Assembly (NCBI RefSeq): GCF_018398395.1
Contig: NZ_JAHCBF010000005.1
Span: 62,001 to 126,000 of the forward strand
Origin: Croceicoccus gelatinilyticus
Lineage (GTDB): Bacteria; Pseudomonadota; Alphaproteobacteria; Sphingomonadales; Sphingomonadaceae
Reading direction: 5' to 3'
Length of the DNA: 64,000 bases
A model generated the notes under the pieces. That model did not search any database and had not been told where the DNA came from. It worked only from the letters and a program-made list of their open reading frames with translations. Positions 17,580 to 26,938 of the stretch are shown here, piece by piece. Positions within the stretch are counted from its first letter, which is position 1. The number at the start of each line of letters is the position of its first letter. Both the position numbers and the translations under genes were made by a program.

Positions 17580-20126
17580 TCATTCCGCCTTCTTGGCAGG
17601 CGCCTTTTTCTTGGCCGCCGCCTTCTTTTTCGCAGGCGCCTTCTTCTTGGTAGCCTTCTTCTTTTTCTTCTTCGTGCCGCCCTTGGCCGCACGTTCGGAA
17701 ATCAGGCGGACCGCGTCTTCCTCGGTCACGTCCTCCGGCTTCATGTCGCGCGGGATCGTGGCGTTGGTGGTGCCGTCGGTGACATAGGGGCCATAGCGCC
17801 CCGCCAGCAGCTTGATCTCGCCGCCGCTTTCCGGATGCGCGCCGAAAGTCTTCAGCGGCTCTGCCTTGGCGCGCGCCCCGCGTCCGCCACGGTTCTGCGC
17901 CTCGGCCAGCAGGGTAACTGCCGCGTTCATGCCGGTGTCGAACACGTCGGCCGTGCTGGTGAGCTTCGCATACTTACCGTCGTGGCGAAGATAGGGACCG
18001 TAGCGCCCGATGTTCGCCTCGATTTCCTTACCGGTCTCCGGGTGCTCACCCACGATGCGCGGCAGCGAGATGAGCTTCACCGCCCATTCGAGATCGAGCT
18101 CTGGAATGTCCTTCGGGATCGAAGCGCGCGCCGCTTCCTTGCCCTCACCCATCTGGATGTAGGGACCGAAACGGCCCGTCTTGCGAACGATGTCCTCACC
18201 CGTTTCCGGGTGCTTGCCGACAACGCCGTCGCCGCCTTCGTCCCCGTCGGCCCCCGGCTGGCCGAAGCCGCGGGTATATTTGCACTCGGGGTAGTTCGAG
18301 CAGCCGATGAACGGCCCGTTGCGGCTGCCGCGAAGCGACAGCTTGCCGTCACCGCAAAGCGGGCAGGCGCGCGGGTCGGTGCCGTCTTCCTTGGGCGGGA
18401 AGAGATAGTCCGAAAGGAAGGTGTCGAGCTGCTCCATCACTTCGGACGGCTTGTGCTCCATGACCTCGTCGGACTTGGGCTTGAAGTCGCGCCAGAACGC
18501 GTCGAGCACGGCCTGCCAGTCAGCGCGCCCGCCCGAAACGTCGTCCAGTTCCTCTTCCATGCCGGCGGTGAAGTCGTAGGCGACATACCGCTCAAAAAAG
18601 CGTTCGAGAAACGAGGTGAGAAGCCGGCCTGAATCCTCTGCAAAGAAACGGTTTTTCTCGGTCCGGACGTAGTTGCGATCCTTCAGGACCTGAATGACCG
18701 AGGCGTAAGTCGAAGGACGCCCGATGCCCAGTTCCTCCATCCGCTTGACGAGGCTGGCCTCGGAGAAACGCGGCGGCGGCTGGGTAAAGTGCTGGGTCGC
18801 TTCGACGCCCTTCTTGGCCGGACGGTCGCCCGACTTCAGGAACGGCAGCAGGCCCTCGTCATCGTCCTCGCCCTTCTGGTCGAGCCCTTCTTCATAGACC
18901 GCGAGAAAGCCGGGGAACTTCACGACCTGACCGGTTGCGCGCAGCTCGTGGCTGCCCGTGCCGTCGCGCATCGTGACGGTCGTGCGTTCCAATGCGGCAG
19001 AAGCCATCTGGCTGGCCATCGCGCGCTTGTAGATGAGGTCGTAGAGCTTGGCCGCATCGCCCTGCCCTGCACGATCGCGCGAGAAATCGGTCGGGCGGAT
19101 CGCCTCGTGCGCTTCCTGCGCGTTCTTGGCCTTGGTCTGATAGTGGCGCGGCTTTTCGGGCAAGTAGTGCCCGCTGAACCGGTCCGAGATCGCCTTGCGC
19201 GCCGCGCTGATCGCGCCCGGGTCCATCTGGACGCCGTCGGTACGCATGTAGGTGATCGCGCCCTGCTCATAGAGGCCCTGCGCCAGCCGCATCGTGTGGC
19301 TGGCCGAATAGCCCAGCTTGCGCGCCGCTTCCTGCTGCAGCGTCGAGGTCGTGAACGGCGGTGCCGGATTGCGGCGCTGGGGCTTGGTCTCGACGTTTTC
19401 GACAGTGAAGAGACCGTCTTCGACAGCCTTCTTCGCCCGCGTCGCGATGCCTTCGTCGCCAAGGCTCAGGCGGTCAAGCTTGTTGCCTTCGAACCGGACC
19501 AGACGCGCATCGAACGCAGTGCCGTCATGCTCCAGCTTGGCAAGGACGTTCCAGTATTCCTGCGGCTTGAAAGCCTCGATCTCGCGCTCACGCTCGACAA
19601 TCAGGCGCAGCGCGACCGACTGGACGCGACCAGCGGACTTGGCGCCCGGCAGCTTGCGCCAGAGGACCGGCGAGAGCGTGAAGCCGAAGAGGTAGTCCAG
19701 CGCGCGGCGGGCGAGATAGGCGTCGATCAGGTCGCGGTCGAGTTCGCGCGGGGCGGCCATCGCGTCGGTGACCGCCTTCTTGGTGATGGCGTTGAAGGTA
19801 ACCCGCTCCACGTCCTTGGGCAGCGCCTTGCGCTTGGCCAGCAGCTCCTGGACGTGCCACGAGATCGCCTCTCCCTCGCGGTCAGGGTCGGTCGCGAGGA
19901 TCAGGCGGTCGGCCTGCTTGGCGGCATCGGCGATCGCGCGGACCTGCTTCTGCTTGTCGCCGTAAAGCTCCCAATCCATGGCGAAGCCTTCGTCCGGGCG
20001 GACCGAGCCATCCTTGGGCGGCAGGTCGCGGACATGGCCGTAGCTGGCAAGGACCTTGTAGTCCGAGCCGAGGTATTTCTCGATTGTCTTCGCCTTGGCG
20101 GGCGACTCGACGATAACAAGCTGCAT
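17580..20126 (-). CDS. topA: DNA topoisomerase I
   Basis: An 848-residue type IA topoisomerase that relaxes negative supercoils. The TOPRIM domain starts at once (LVIVESPAKAKTIEKYLG) with the acidic motif LATDPDREGEA, and the active-site Tyr is residue 293 in ITYMRTDG. A zinc-finger region begins CPLCGDGKLSLRG with a second pair in IGCSNYPEC, followed by repeated topoisomerase C-terminal modules. The tail of about 35 residues is almost only Lys and Ala, a feature of many alphaproteobacterial and actinobacterial TopA proteins that aids DNA binding. Confidence 0.96.
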   Translation of the reverse strand: MQLVIVESPAKAKTIEKYLGSDYKVLASYGHVRDLPPKDGSVRPDEGFAMDWELYGDKQKQVRAIADAAKQADRLILATDPDREGEAISWHVQELLAKRKALPKDVERVTFNAITKKAVTDAMAAPRELDRDLIDAYLARRALDYLFGFTLSPVLWRKLPGAKSAGRVQSVALRLIVEREREIEAFKPQEYWNVLAKLEHDGTAFDARLVRFEGNKLDRLSLGDEGIATRAKKAVEDGLFTVENVETKPQRRNPAPPFTTSTLQQEAARKLGYSASHTMRLAQGLYEQGAITYMRTDGVQMDPGAISAARKAISDRFSGHYLPEKPRHYQTKAKNAQEAHEAIRPTDFSRDRAGQGDAAKLYDLIYKRAMASQMASAALERTTVTMRDGTGSHELRATGQVVKFPGFLAVYEEGLDQKGEDDDEGLLPFLKSGDRPAKKGVEATQHFTQPPPRFSEASLVKRMEELGIGRPSTYASVIQVLKDRNYVRTEKNRFFAEDSGRLLTSFLERFFERYVAYDFTAGMEEELDDVSGGRADWQAVLDAFWRDFKPKSDEVMEHKPSEVMEQLDTFLSDYLFPPKEDGTDPRACPLCGDGKLSLRGSRNGPFIGCSNYPECKYTRGFGQPGADGDEGGDGVVGKHPETGEDIVRKTGRFGPYIQMGEGKEAARASIPKDIPELDLEWAVKLISLPRIVGEHPETGKEIEANIGRYGPYLRHDGKYAKLTSTADVFDTGMNAAVTLLAEAQNRGGRGARAKAEPLKTFGAHPESGGEIKLLAGRYGPYVTDGTTNATIPRDMKPEDVTEEDAVRLISERAAKGGTKKKKKKATKKKAPAKKKAAAKKKAPAKKAE

Positions 20127-20441
20127 TCAATATTCCCGGGCGCGGGACAGGACGCCCCTACGCGTATACGCGTGTGAATCTGGGTACCGCCCCCTGCGTT
20201 GGTCAAGCCGATAAAGCAAGACCCGGCCGCAAAGTCGCGGACCGGGTCCTACTTCAACCGTCGGAATTATCAGCGAAGCATTGCGACGCCCGCGATAGCA
20301 AGGTCGTTCGCAAGCGTTGCGACCTTGACCTTGGATCACCATGTGACCGGTGCCGAAAGACCTGTGCGCCCCGGCGGCCGCGCAATGGGATGCCAGCGTT
20401 GGCGCCTGAATACCGCTTACAAATGCTGCAATCTTTATTGC
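20127..20441. other. Intergenic stretch between dprA and topA
   Basis: No gene of normal length is visible. It holds a perfect 14-bp palindrome, ACGCGTATACGCGT (20160-20173), 34 bases ahead of the topA start, a GC-rich hairpin (20220-20248), and a 21-codon minus-strand frame at 20270-20335 that ends KVATLANDLAIAGVAMLR but has no start codon. The topA promoter should lie in its left part. Confidence 0.5.
20220..20248 (-). terminator. Hairpin downstream of dprA
   Basis: Arms GACCCGGCCGC (20220-20230) and GCGG-A-CCGGGTC (20237-20248) form an 11-bp stem with one bulged base and a 6-base loop. On the minus strand the stem is followed by TTGCTTTATC, a weak U-rich tail. It lies about 190 bases past the dprA stop and ahead of topA, so it could end the plsY-dprA transcript. 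Confidence 0.45.
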
Positions 20442-21542
20442 TCAGGTATTGAGAGATACACGTCCGCCGGCATGGCGCGTCAGCCGTCCCGCCAGCTCGA
20501 GTTCGAGCAGCGCCAACTGGACCGAGCCCGGACTTTCGCCGCTGGATCGCACGATGTCATCCACCGGAACCGGCGCGGAAGAGAGCAGGCTCTCGATCTC
20601 GGCAGGGTGTTCCCCAGCACCTTCCGCCAGATCGAATTCCGTAAATGCGGGCCGTTCCTCCCGGAAAGTCGAGCGCGGCTGTCCGGTGAAGTCCTCGATC
20701 AATTCGATCACGTCATCCGGCGTCTGAACGAGAACCGCGCCGTCACGGATCAACTGGTTACACCCCCTCGCCCGGCCGTCGAGCGGATTGCCCGGGATCG
20801 CCATGACCTCCCGGCCCGCTTCGCCAGCGAGGCGCGCGGTGATCAGGCTGCCAGATTTCGGCGCGGCCTCTACGACGAGCGTGCCAGAGGCAAGCCCCGC
20901 GATAATGCGATTGCGGCTGGGGAAATGGCGCGCTTGCGGTTCTGTGCCGGGCGGCTGTTCCGCGATCAACACGCCTTCGTTCGCGATGCGCTCCTGCAAG
21001 TCGGCATGTTGAGGTGGATAGACGACATCGATACCGCCCGCGATTACCGCCGCGGTCGCGCCGGTCGACAAGGCGCCTTCATGCGCTGCACCGTCAATGC
21101 CGCGTGCAAGGCCCGACACGACGAGCTTGCCCGCATCGGCCAGGGCCTCGCCGAACTGGAGCGCCAGTTTCAGCGCGGCGGCACTGGCATTGCGTGCGCC
21201 GACAATGGCCACGGCGGGCTCGGCCAGCAAAGCGACATCGCCGCGATAGGTTACGATTGGCGGCGCGGACGGAGCCTCGCGCAGCAGGGCCGGATAGGCA
21301 GTATCGTCGTGAAACAGGTAACGCGCCCCTGCCGCGCGAACCGCCGCGATCTCTTCGCGTATCGCGTCGGGATGCGCGACCGTCATTCGCCGCCCGCCGC
21401 GTGCCGCCATGTCCGGCAAAGCCTCAAGCGCCGCGACGGCACTGCCGAAACGCCGCAGAAGCTGACGGAAAGTCACGGGGCCCACGTTGGGCGAACGCAA
21501 CAGGCGGATGCGGGCGAAAGCCTCTTCCTGCGTCAGGGTCAT
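20442..21542 (-). CDS. dprA: DNA-processing protein DprA
   Basis: A 366-residue Rossmann-fold protein that loads RecA on incoming single-stranded DNA during transformation. Core motifs are VAIVGARNASAAALKLA, SGLARGIDGAAHEGAL, FPSRNRIIAGLASGTLVVEA and AIPGNPLDGRARGCNQLI; the C-terminal part is a winged-helix segment (EIESLLSSAPVPVDDI). ATG 21542 (MTLTQEEAFARIRLL) is preferred; the longer frame upstream overlaps plsY. It follows plsY by 10 bp. Confidence 0.94.
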   Translation of the reverse strand: MTLTQEEAFARIRLLRSPNVGPVTFRQLLRRFGSAVAALEALPDMAARGGRRMTVAHPDAIREEIAAVRAAGARYLFHDDTAYPALLREAPSAPPIVTYRGDVALLAEPAVAIVGARNASAAALKLALQFGEALADAGKLVVSGLARGIDGAAHEGALSTGATAAVIAGGIDVVYPPQHADLQERIANEGVLIAEQPPGTEPQARHFPSRNRIIAGLASGTLVVEAAPKSGSLITARLAGEAGREVMAIPGNPLDGRARGCNQLIRDGAVLVQTPDDVIELIEDFTGQPRSTFREERPAFTEFDLAEGAGEHPAEIESLLSSAPVPVDDIVRSSGESPGSVQLALLELELAGRLTRHAGGRVSLNT

Positions 21543-21552
21543 CGGAGCGGGA

Positions 21553-22188
21553 TCAGCCCTTCTTGCTGCCGATGCGCGGCTCCTTGCCGGCGAAAAGCCT
21601 GCGAATATTGTCACGGTGCCGCCACAGGACGACCACCGCCATCGCGGCCAGCGCCGGTGCGTAAATCTGATAGCCAAGCACTTGCGCCGCGATGGGCGCC
21701 GCGATTGCCGCGCTCATCCCGCCGACCGACGAAATACGCGTAATCGCCAGCACACCGATCCACACGACCGCGAAGATCGCTCCGATCGGCCATGCCAGAC
21801 CCAGCGCAACGCCCATCAGCGTCGCCACGCCCTTGCCACCCTTGAACCGCAGCCAGATCGGGTAACAATGGCCGATGATGGCCGCGACACCGGCAATCGC
21901 CTCAAGCCCTGGCCAGAAAGAACGGGCCAGAAATACGACCAGAACGCCCTTCAGCAGGTCCAGAAGCAAAGTCGCAGCCGCCAGTCCCTTGCGCCCGGTG
22001 CGCAGCACATTCGTCGCCCCCGTGCCGCCGGAACCGATCTGGTGCAGGTCGCCAGCGCCCGCCATGCGGACGAGGATGACGCCGAACGGGATCGAGCCGA
22101 GCACATAGCCCAGGACAAGGGCCGAAATCAGCACGGTTGCAGACACTTGAAGGACAATCCTCTCTGCCGGCATGGGGGCCGGTTTCAT
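21553..22188 (-). CDS. plsY: Glycerol-3-phosphate acyltransferase PlsY
   Basis: A 211-residue inner-membrane enzyme that acylates glycerol-3-phosphate with acyl-phosphate in phospholipid synthesis. The three conserved motifs are seen: GSIPFGVIL, GSGGTGATNVLRTG and the glycine-rich FKGGKGVAT, with hydrophobic helices between. ATG 22188 (MKPAPMPAERIV) is taken as start; ATG 22173 is equally possible. It is divergent from murI across 48 bp. Confidence 0.94.
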   Translation of the reverse strand: MKPAPMPAERIVLQVSATVLISALVLGYVLGSIPFGVILVRMAGAGDLHQIGSGGTGATNVLRTGRKGLAAATLLLDLLKGVLVVFLARSFWPGLEAIAGVAAIIGHCYPIWLRFKGGKGVATLMGVALGLAWPIGAIFAVVWIGVLAITRISSVGGMSAAIAAPIAAQVLGYQIYAPALAAMAVVVLWRHRDNIRRLFAGKEPRIGSKKG

Positions 22189-22236
22189 TGGTAGGTAGAA
22201 GCTAGCGCCCGTCTGTTTCGGGCACAAGACGCGCGG

Positions 22237-23097
22237 ATGCCTTGCCAAATCGGCGCAGCATCGCGCATGGCCTTTCGCCAGATGGAACGCGAAACGCAAG
22301 CGCCCGAACCCGACGCCCCCCTGCTGATTTTCGATTCAGGGGTCGGGGGGCTTTCGGTTCTCGATGCCGTGCGCAAGGCGCTGCCCGATGCGCCCATCAT
22401 CTACGCCGCCGACAACGCAGGCCTTCCCTACGGTAGCAAAAGCGAGGCGGAGATCGCCGCCCGCGTCGCCGGACTGCTGGGCCGGATGGCCGAACGATAC
22501 CGTCCCCGCCTTGCCTGCATCGCATGCAATACCGCGAGCACGATCGCGCTGGGCATGGTGCGCGAGGTGCTGCACATCCCGATCGTCGGCACGGTCCCGG
22601 CAATCAAGCCGGCCGCCGAGATCACCGAAACCGGCACGATCGGCCTGATCGGCACAGAAGCGACGATCCGGCAGGAATACGTCGACAATCTTGAGGCCGA
22701 ATTCGCCCACGGCAAGACCCTGCTGCGCCTCGCCGCGCCTGATCTCGTAGCGGCGGCTGAAGCAAAATTGCGCGGCGAACCCGTCGATTCCGCTTCTATC
22801 GAACAGGCAGCGCGCCGCCTGACCATGATGGCCAGCGGCAACAGGATCGACGTGCTGGTGCTGGCCTGCACCCACTTTCCGCTGCTGTCAGCCGAGCTGC
22901 AGGAGGCTTTCGGCCCCGATGTGCGCCTCATCGACGGCGCCGAAGGCATCGCCCGCCGGATCGCCAGCCTGACGCAGGGACAGTCCTTTGCCCGCAGCCG
23001 CCCCGACCGCGCCGTATTCACCCGCAACGAAGCGGGTCTTGCGGGCCTGAAAGATGCCCTCGCCCGGCGCGGGATCGAGGAAATCGAGATCCTGTAA
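22237..23097 (+). CDS. murI: Glutamate racemase
   Basis: A 286-residue cofactor-independent racemase that supplies D-glutamate for peptidoglycan. The N-terminal FDSGVGGLSVLDAV, first catalytic Cys in IACNTAST and second in LACTHFPLL are all present. The start is uncertain: ATG 22237, 22267 and 22282 are in frame and none has a clear Shine-Dalgarno; the conserved part begins near PLLIFDSG. Confidence 0.94.
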   Translation: MPCQIGAASRMAFRQMERETQAPEPDAPLLIFDSGVGGLSVLDAVRKALPDAPIIYAADNAGLPYGSKSEAEIAARVAGLLGRMAERYRPRLACIACNTASTIALGMVREVLHIPIVGTVPAIKPAAEITETGTIGLIGTEATIRQEYVDNLEAEFAHGKTLLRLAAPDLVAAAEAKLRGEPVDSASIEQAARRLTMMASGNRIDVLVLACTHFPLLSAELQEAFGPDVRLIDGAEGIARRIASLTQGQSFARSRPDRAVFTRNEAGLAGLKDALARRGIEEIEIL

Positions 23098-23174
23098 GGT
23101 TTTTTCCTAGTGCTTTGGGCCAATTTGACCTGACGCAAGGACGGCCTAACTTTCCCTCGACCATAGCGGTGCGC

Positions 23175-23221
23175 GGTCGTCATCCGTGCCGAGGGGGCCC
23201 CGGATGGCGACCAACCTTTTT
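23175..23221 (+). terminator. Rho-independent terminator after murI
   Basis: GGTCGTCATCCG (23175-23186) pairs with CGGATGGCGACC (23201-23212) as a 12-bp stem with one G-U pair and a 14-base loop, then AACC and a T5 run at 23217-23221. It stands 78 bases past the murI stop and about 170 bases ahead of the hemA start, so it separates the two transcripts. Confidence 0.7.
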
Positions 23222-23388
23222 CCAAAATGGTCACACGGGGGCGATGACTTTGGCACGGATCGGCCAAAGTTTTTGCAAGGAGAGACGCGATGGACTATGG
23301 GCGCGATGGACGGAACGGGCTGACGGTCATTGGCCGTATCAAGCACCGCTGCACCGCTGACCATTCGCAGGATAACGGAAGCGCGACA

Positions 23389-24603
23389 GTGAATTACGAC
23401 CAGGTTTTCGATCAGGCTATCGAGCGCCTCCACACTGAGGGCCGCTACCGCGTCTTCATCGACATCCTGCGCAACAAGGGCGCATATCCCAACGCTCGCT
23501 GCTTTGCCGGCCACAACGGCCCGAAGCCGATCACCGTGTGGTGTTCCAACGACTATCTCGCCATGGGCCAGCATCCCAAGGTGATCGAGGCGATGGAAAA
23601 CGCCTTGCATGACGTTGGCGCAGGCTCTGGCGGCACGCGCAACATCGGCGGCAACACCCACTATCACATCGAGCTTGAGCACGAGCTGGCCGACCTTCAC
23701 GGCAAGGAAGGCGCGCTGCTGTTCACCTCGGGCTATGTCTCGAACGACACGACGCTGACGACGCTGGGCAAGCTGCTGCCGGGCTGCGTGATCTTTTCGG
23801 ACGAACTGAACCACGCCTCGATGATCGCTGGCATCCGCAATTCCGGCTGCGAGAAGCGGGTGTGGCGCCACAACGACCTTGAACACCTGGAAGAACTGCT
23901 GGCCGCCGAAAACCCCGACGTGCCCAAGCTGATCGCTTTCGAGAGCGTCTATTCGATGGACGGCGACGTCGCCCCGATCCACGCGATCTGCGACCTTGCC
24001 GACAAGTACAACGCGCTGACCTACATCGACGAAGTCCATGCCGTGGGCATGTACGGCGAACGCGGCGGCGGCATTTCGGAACGCGACAAGGCCGCGGACC
24101 GCATCGACATCATCGAAGGCACGTTGGGCAAGGCATTCGGCGTGATGGGGGGCTATATCGCGGCCGACCAGAAGATCATTGACTGCGTGCGTTCCTACGC
24201 GCCGGGCTTCATCTTCACGACCTCGCTTTCGCCGGTTCTGGTCGCAGGCGTGCTCGCCAGCGTGAAGCACCTCAAATCCAGCAGCGTCGAGCGTGAGGGC
24301 CAGCAGGCCTCTGCCGCGTTCCTGAAGCAGGCAATGCGCGATGCGGGCCTGCCGGTCATGGATTCGACCACGCACATCGTCCCCCTCATGGTGGGCGATC
24401 CGGTGCGCGCGAAGAAGATCAGCGACATTCTGCTCGCCGAATACGGCGTCTATGTTCAGCCAATCAACTTCCCGACCGTGCCGCGCGGCACCGAACGCCT
24501 GCGCTTCACCCCGGGCCCGGCGCATACGCGGGAAATGATGACCGAACTCGTCACCGCCCTTCTCGAGATCTGGGAACGGCTGGAGATGAAGCTGGCTGCC
24601 TGA
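23389..24603 (+). CDS. hemA: 5-aminolevulinate synthase
   Basis: A 404-residue PLP enzyme condensing glycine with succinyl-CoA, the first step of haem synthesis in alphaproteobacteria (C4 route). Motifs include [29 protein letters not shown], the [13 protein letters not shown] aspartate region and the PLP lysine in [16 protein letters not shown] 23389 is preferred over ATG 23290: the protein then begins [10 protein letters not shown], as alphaproteobacterial ALAS usually does, and GGAAG lies seven bases upstream. Succinyl-CoA from the propionate operon is one of its substrates. Confidence 0.95.
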   Translation: MNYDQVFDQAIERLHTEGRYRVFIDILRNKGAYPNARCFAGHNGPKPITVWCSNDYLAMGQHPKVIEAMENALHDVGAGSGGTRNIGGNTHYHIELEHELADLHGKEGALLFTSGYVSNDTTLTTLGKLLPGCVIFSDELNHASMIAGIRNSGCEKRVWRHNDLEHLEELLAAENPDVPKLIAFESVYSMDGDVAPIHAICDLADKYNALTYIDEVHAVGMYGERGGGISERDKAADRIDIIEGTLGKAFGVMGGYIAADQKIIDCVRSYAPGFIFTTSLSPVLVAGVLASVKHLKSSSVEREGQQASAAFLKQAMRDAGLPVMDSTTHIVPLMVGDPVRAKKISDILLAEYGVYVQPINFPTVPRGTERLRFTPGPAHTREMMTELVTALLEIWERLEMKLAA

Positions 24604-24608
24604 CGGGA

Positions 24609-25268
24609 ATGGCCGACCCTGACGACAAGGTCGGCATCCCGCTGGACGCGACGTCCGGCACCCACAACCGCGAGAAGAAGTCGCACGTCGGCATTTCGCG
24701 CCGGACGAACTTGCGCGCCTTGTGGGCGGGCGCGGTCAATCAGGACTTCTTCAATGAAATCGTCCAGCTGACGAACCTTGAAGAACTCTACATGGCCTGG
24801 CCGACGACGGCTGCGGACATTTCGGGGATCACCGCGCTCAAGAAGCTGCGCAAGCTGCAGATCGACAGTCCGCGCAATGTCACCGACTTCACGCCGCTTA
24901 CGCGCCTGCCGAACTTGGTCGAGCTTGATCTGGAGAACGCGAAGCATCTCTACGACCTGTCATGGCTGCGTCCCCTGAAGGACCGGCTGGAGGTGCTGCA
25001 CCTCGACGGGTCGATCAACACGTCGCAGAAACTGAAAAGCCTCGAACCGCTGGACGGGTTCGTGTTCCGCAAGTTCTGGATGACCAATGCGCGGCTTGAA
25101 GACAAGGACTTCGGCCCGCTGATCAATTGCCGCAACCTGACCGATTTCCACTGCGCGCGTTTCGCCGCCCGCAAGGAGGATTTCATGCGGCTCGCCGATG
25201 CGCGGCCCGATCTCAAATGCCAGTGGTTCGACCCCGACTTGTGGGAGCCGCCGCGCAACTTCCGTTAG
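24609..25268 (+). CDS. Leucine-rich-repeat-like protein, unknown function
   Basis: A 219-residue soluble protein with irregular leucine-rich repeats between about residues 52 and 185: LTNLEELYM, LKKLRKLQI, LPNLVELDLENAKHLYDLSWL, LEVLHLDG and CRNLTDFHC, spaced about 22-26 residues apart. The N-terminus is charged with no signal peptide. It starts 5 bp after the hemA stop and so is probably cotranscribed. Its last 4 bp overlap the convergent nitronate monooxygenase gene. I do not recognise a named family; a scaffold or protein-binding role follows only from the repeat fold. Confidence 0.75.
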   Translation: MADPDDKVGIPLDATSGTHNREKKSHVGISRRTNLRALWAGAVNQDFFNEIVQLTNLEELYMAWPTTAADISGITALKKLRKLQIDSPRNVTDFTPLTRLPNLVELDLENAKHLYDLSWLRPLKDRLEVLHLDGSINTSQKLKSLEPLDGFVFRKFWMTNARLEDKDFGPLINCRNLTDFHCARFAARKEDFMRLADARPDLKCQWFDPDLWEPPRNFR

Positions 25269-26191
25269 CTGAGCGCCAACCTCGCACGCGCGGCATCGTA
25301 CTGCGCCTTCAGCGTCGCGATACGTTCTGCCACCGGCACCACGGCATCGATCGCACCAATGCCCTGCCCGCTGCCCCAGATGTCCTTCCACGCCTTCGCG
25401 CCGCCAAAATCCATCGCCGAGGGATCGCTTTCAGGCAGTTTGTCCGGGTCCATGCCCGAATTGACGATTGAACCGCGCAGGTAGTTGCCGTGAACGCCGG
25501 TAAACAGGTTCGAATAGACGATGTCGTCCGCCGTACTGTCGACGATCATCTGCTTGTATCCGTCCGAGGCCACGGCTTCCTCCGTCGCGATCAGCGCAGA
25601 GCCGATATAGGCAAGGTCCGCTCCCATCGCCTGCGCTGCCAGCACCGCGCCGCCATTGGCGATAGAGCCCGACAGGGCGAGCGGCCCGTCGAACCACTCC
25701 CTGATCTCCTGAATCAGCGCGAAGGGTGACAAGGTACCCGCATGGCCCCCTGCTCCGGCGGCGACCGCGACAAGGCCGTCAGCGCCTTTCTGGATGGCCT
25801 TGCGGGCGAACTTGTCGTTGATCACGTCGTGGAACACCACGCCGCCATAGGAATGAATAGCCTCGTTAACTTCCTCGCGCGCGCCGAGCGAGCTGATCAC
25901 GATCGGCACCTTGTACTTCACGCAAAGTGCGAGATCTTCCTCCAGCCGCACGTTCGAGCGGTGGACGATCAGGTTCACGGCGAAAGGCGCATCGTCCTCA
26001 GTCAGTTCGTCGTTCAGCCGCTGCAGCCAGCTTTCGAAAACGCCTTCGCCGCGCGCGTTGAGTGACGGGAACGAGCCCACGATGCCGCTGCGGCATTCGG
26101 CCAGCACCATGTCGGGCTGCGAAATGATGAACATGGGCGCTGCGATCACCGGGAAACGCAGGCGATCGGCAAGCAGGGGCGGCAAGGACAT
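25265..26191 (-). CDS. Nitronate monooxygenase / 2-nitropropane dioxygenase-like
   Basis: A 308-residue FMN-dependent barrel protein. The N-terminus FPVIAAPMFIISQPDMVLAE and the phosphate-binding GADGLVAVAAGAGGHAG plus IANGGAVLAAQAMGADLAY are typical of the NMO family, which oxidises alkyl nitronates. Some members of this fold are enoyl reductases or act on other substrates, so the precise reaction is uncertain. It is convergent with the LRR gene, with a 4-bp overlap. Confidence 0.88.
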   Translation of the reverse strand: MSLPPLLADRLRFPVIAAPMFIISQPDMVLAECRSGIVGSFPSLNARGEGVFESWLQRLNDELTEDDAPFAVNLIVHRSNVRLEEDLALCVKYKVPIVISSLGAREEVNEAIHSYGGVVFHDVINDKFARKAIQKGADGLVAVAAGAGGHAGTLSPFALIQEIREWFDGPLALSGSIANGGAVLAAQAMGADLAYIGSALIATEEAVASDGYKQMIVDSTADDIVYSNLFTGVHGNYLRGSIVNSGMDPDKLPESDPSAMDFGGAKAWKDIWGSGQGIGAIDAVVPVAERIATLKAQYDAARARLALS

Positions 26192-26264
26192 GGCTCGATT
26201 TTCTCCCGATTTTGCCCGTGGCTAGCAGCGCGGATTGCCCCTCACAAGAACGCTACGGAAAGCA

Positions 26265-26897
26265 TCAGCCCATACCGAGAAATATCGCCGTGATGCCGAT
26301 TGCATTGTTCGTCATGTGCGCGGCGATGCATGGCAAGAGCCTGCGAGAGCACAGGACGTAAAGCGCACCGAGGATCAGGCCCATCAGGCCCGTCGAGATA
26401 ACGCCCGACCATCCCTGGTAGAGATGCGTGATGCCGAAAACGACAGCGGACAGGATCGCGAGCGGCCATGCCAGGTGCTTGCCGAAAGCAGCGCTGCCCC
26501 ATCCGATCACCGCGCCGCGGAATATCACTTCCTCGAATATGCCGCCAAAGATCAGCCCGACGGCCATCATGACGAGGTAGTTCGGCACGCTGCCCTTCAC
26601 CGCATCGAAATCGCTGAGATCCACCGGCTCCCCGGTCAGGGCCGTGATCAGCGGCTCTACCGCCACGCTGAACGCGATGGCCGTCGCTGTGCCGACCGCC
26701 ATGCCGAGCAGGATCGAGGCCGGAACCGAGCGCCATACGAGAGCCAGCGTCGGCTTGCGGCTGTTCGACAAGAATATAAGCGCCAGCGCGACGACAATCG
26801 CGGATACCAGCGCGCCCGCCCCCGGCAGCAGCAAAGCGGGCAGGAAAACGCCCGCGATCAGCAGGCCGCAGACGATACGTTCGGTCTTCGTGGTCAT
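26265..26897 (-). CDS. CPBP family intramembrane metalloprotease (copy 2)
   Basis: A 210-residue polytopic membrane protein of the CAAX-protease/bacteriocin-processing family. Catalytic-type motifs are FEEVIFRGAVIG (EExxxR), FGITHLYQ and CIAAHMTNNAIG. It lies 41 bp after a similar gene with the same layout, and the C-terminal RRLLPCIAAHMT is identical in both, so the pair arose by tandem duplication. Substrate unknown; family members process prenylated or hydrophobic peptides or act in self-immunity. Confidence 0.85.
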   Translation of the reverse strand: MTTKTERIVCGLLIAGVFLPALLLPGAGALVSAIVVALALIFLSNSRKPTLALVWRSVPASILLGMAVGTATAIAFSVAVEPLITALTGEPVDLSDFDAVKGSVPNYLVMMAVGLIFGGIFEEVIFRGAVIGWGSAAFGKHLAWPLAILSAVVFGITHLYQGWSGVISTGLMGLILGALYVLCSRRLLPCIAAHMTNNAIGITAIFLGMG

Positions 26898-26938
26898 CGA
26901 TGCCCTCGCCCCTTTATCCGAGAGCGAGCATCGGGCCA

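Noticed and set aside
23113-23135. FNR-like site TTGACCTGACGCAA between murI and hemA
   Set aside because: It differs from the FNR consensus at three of ten defined places and lies on the murI side of the terminator hairpin.
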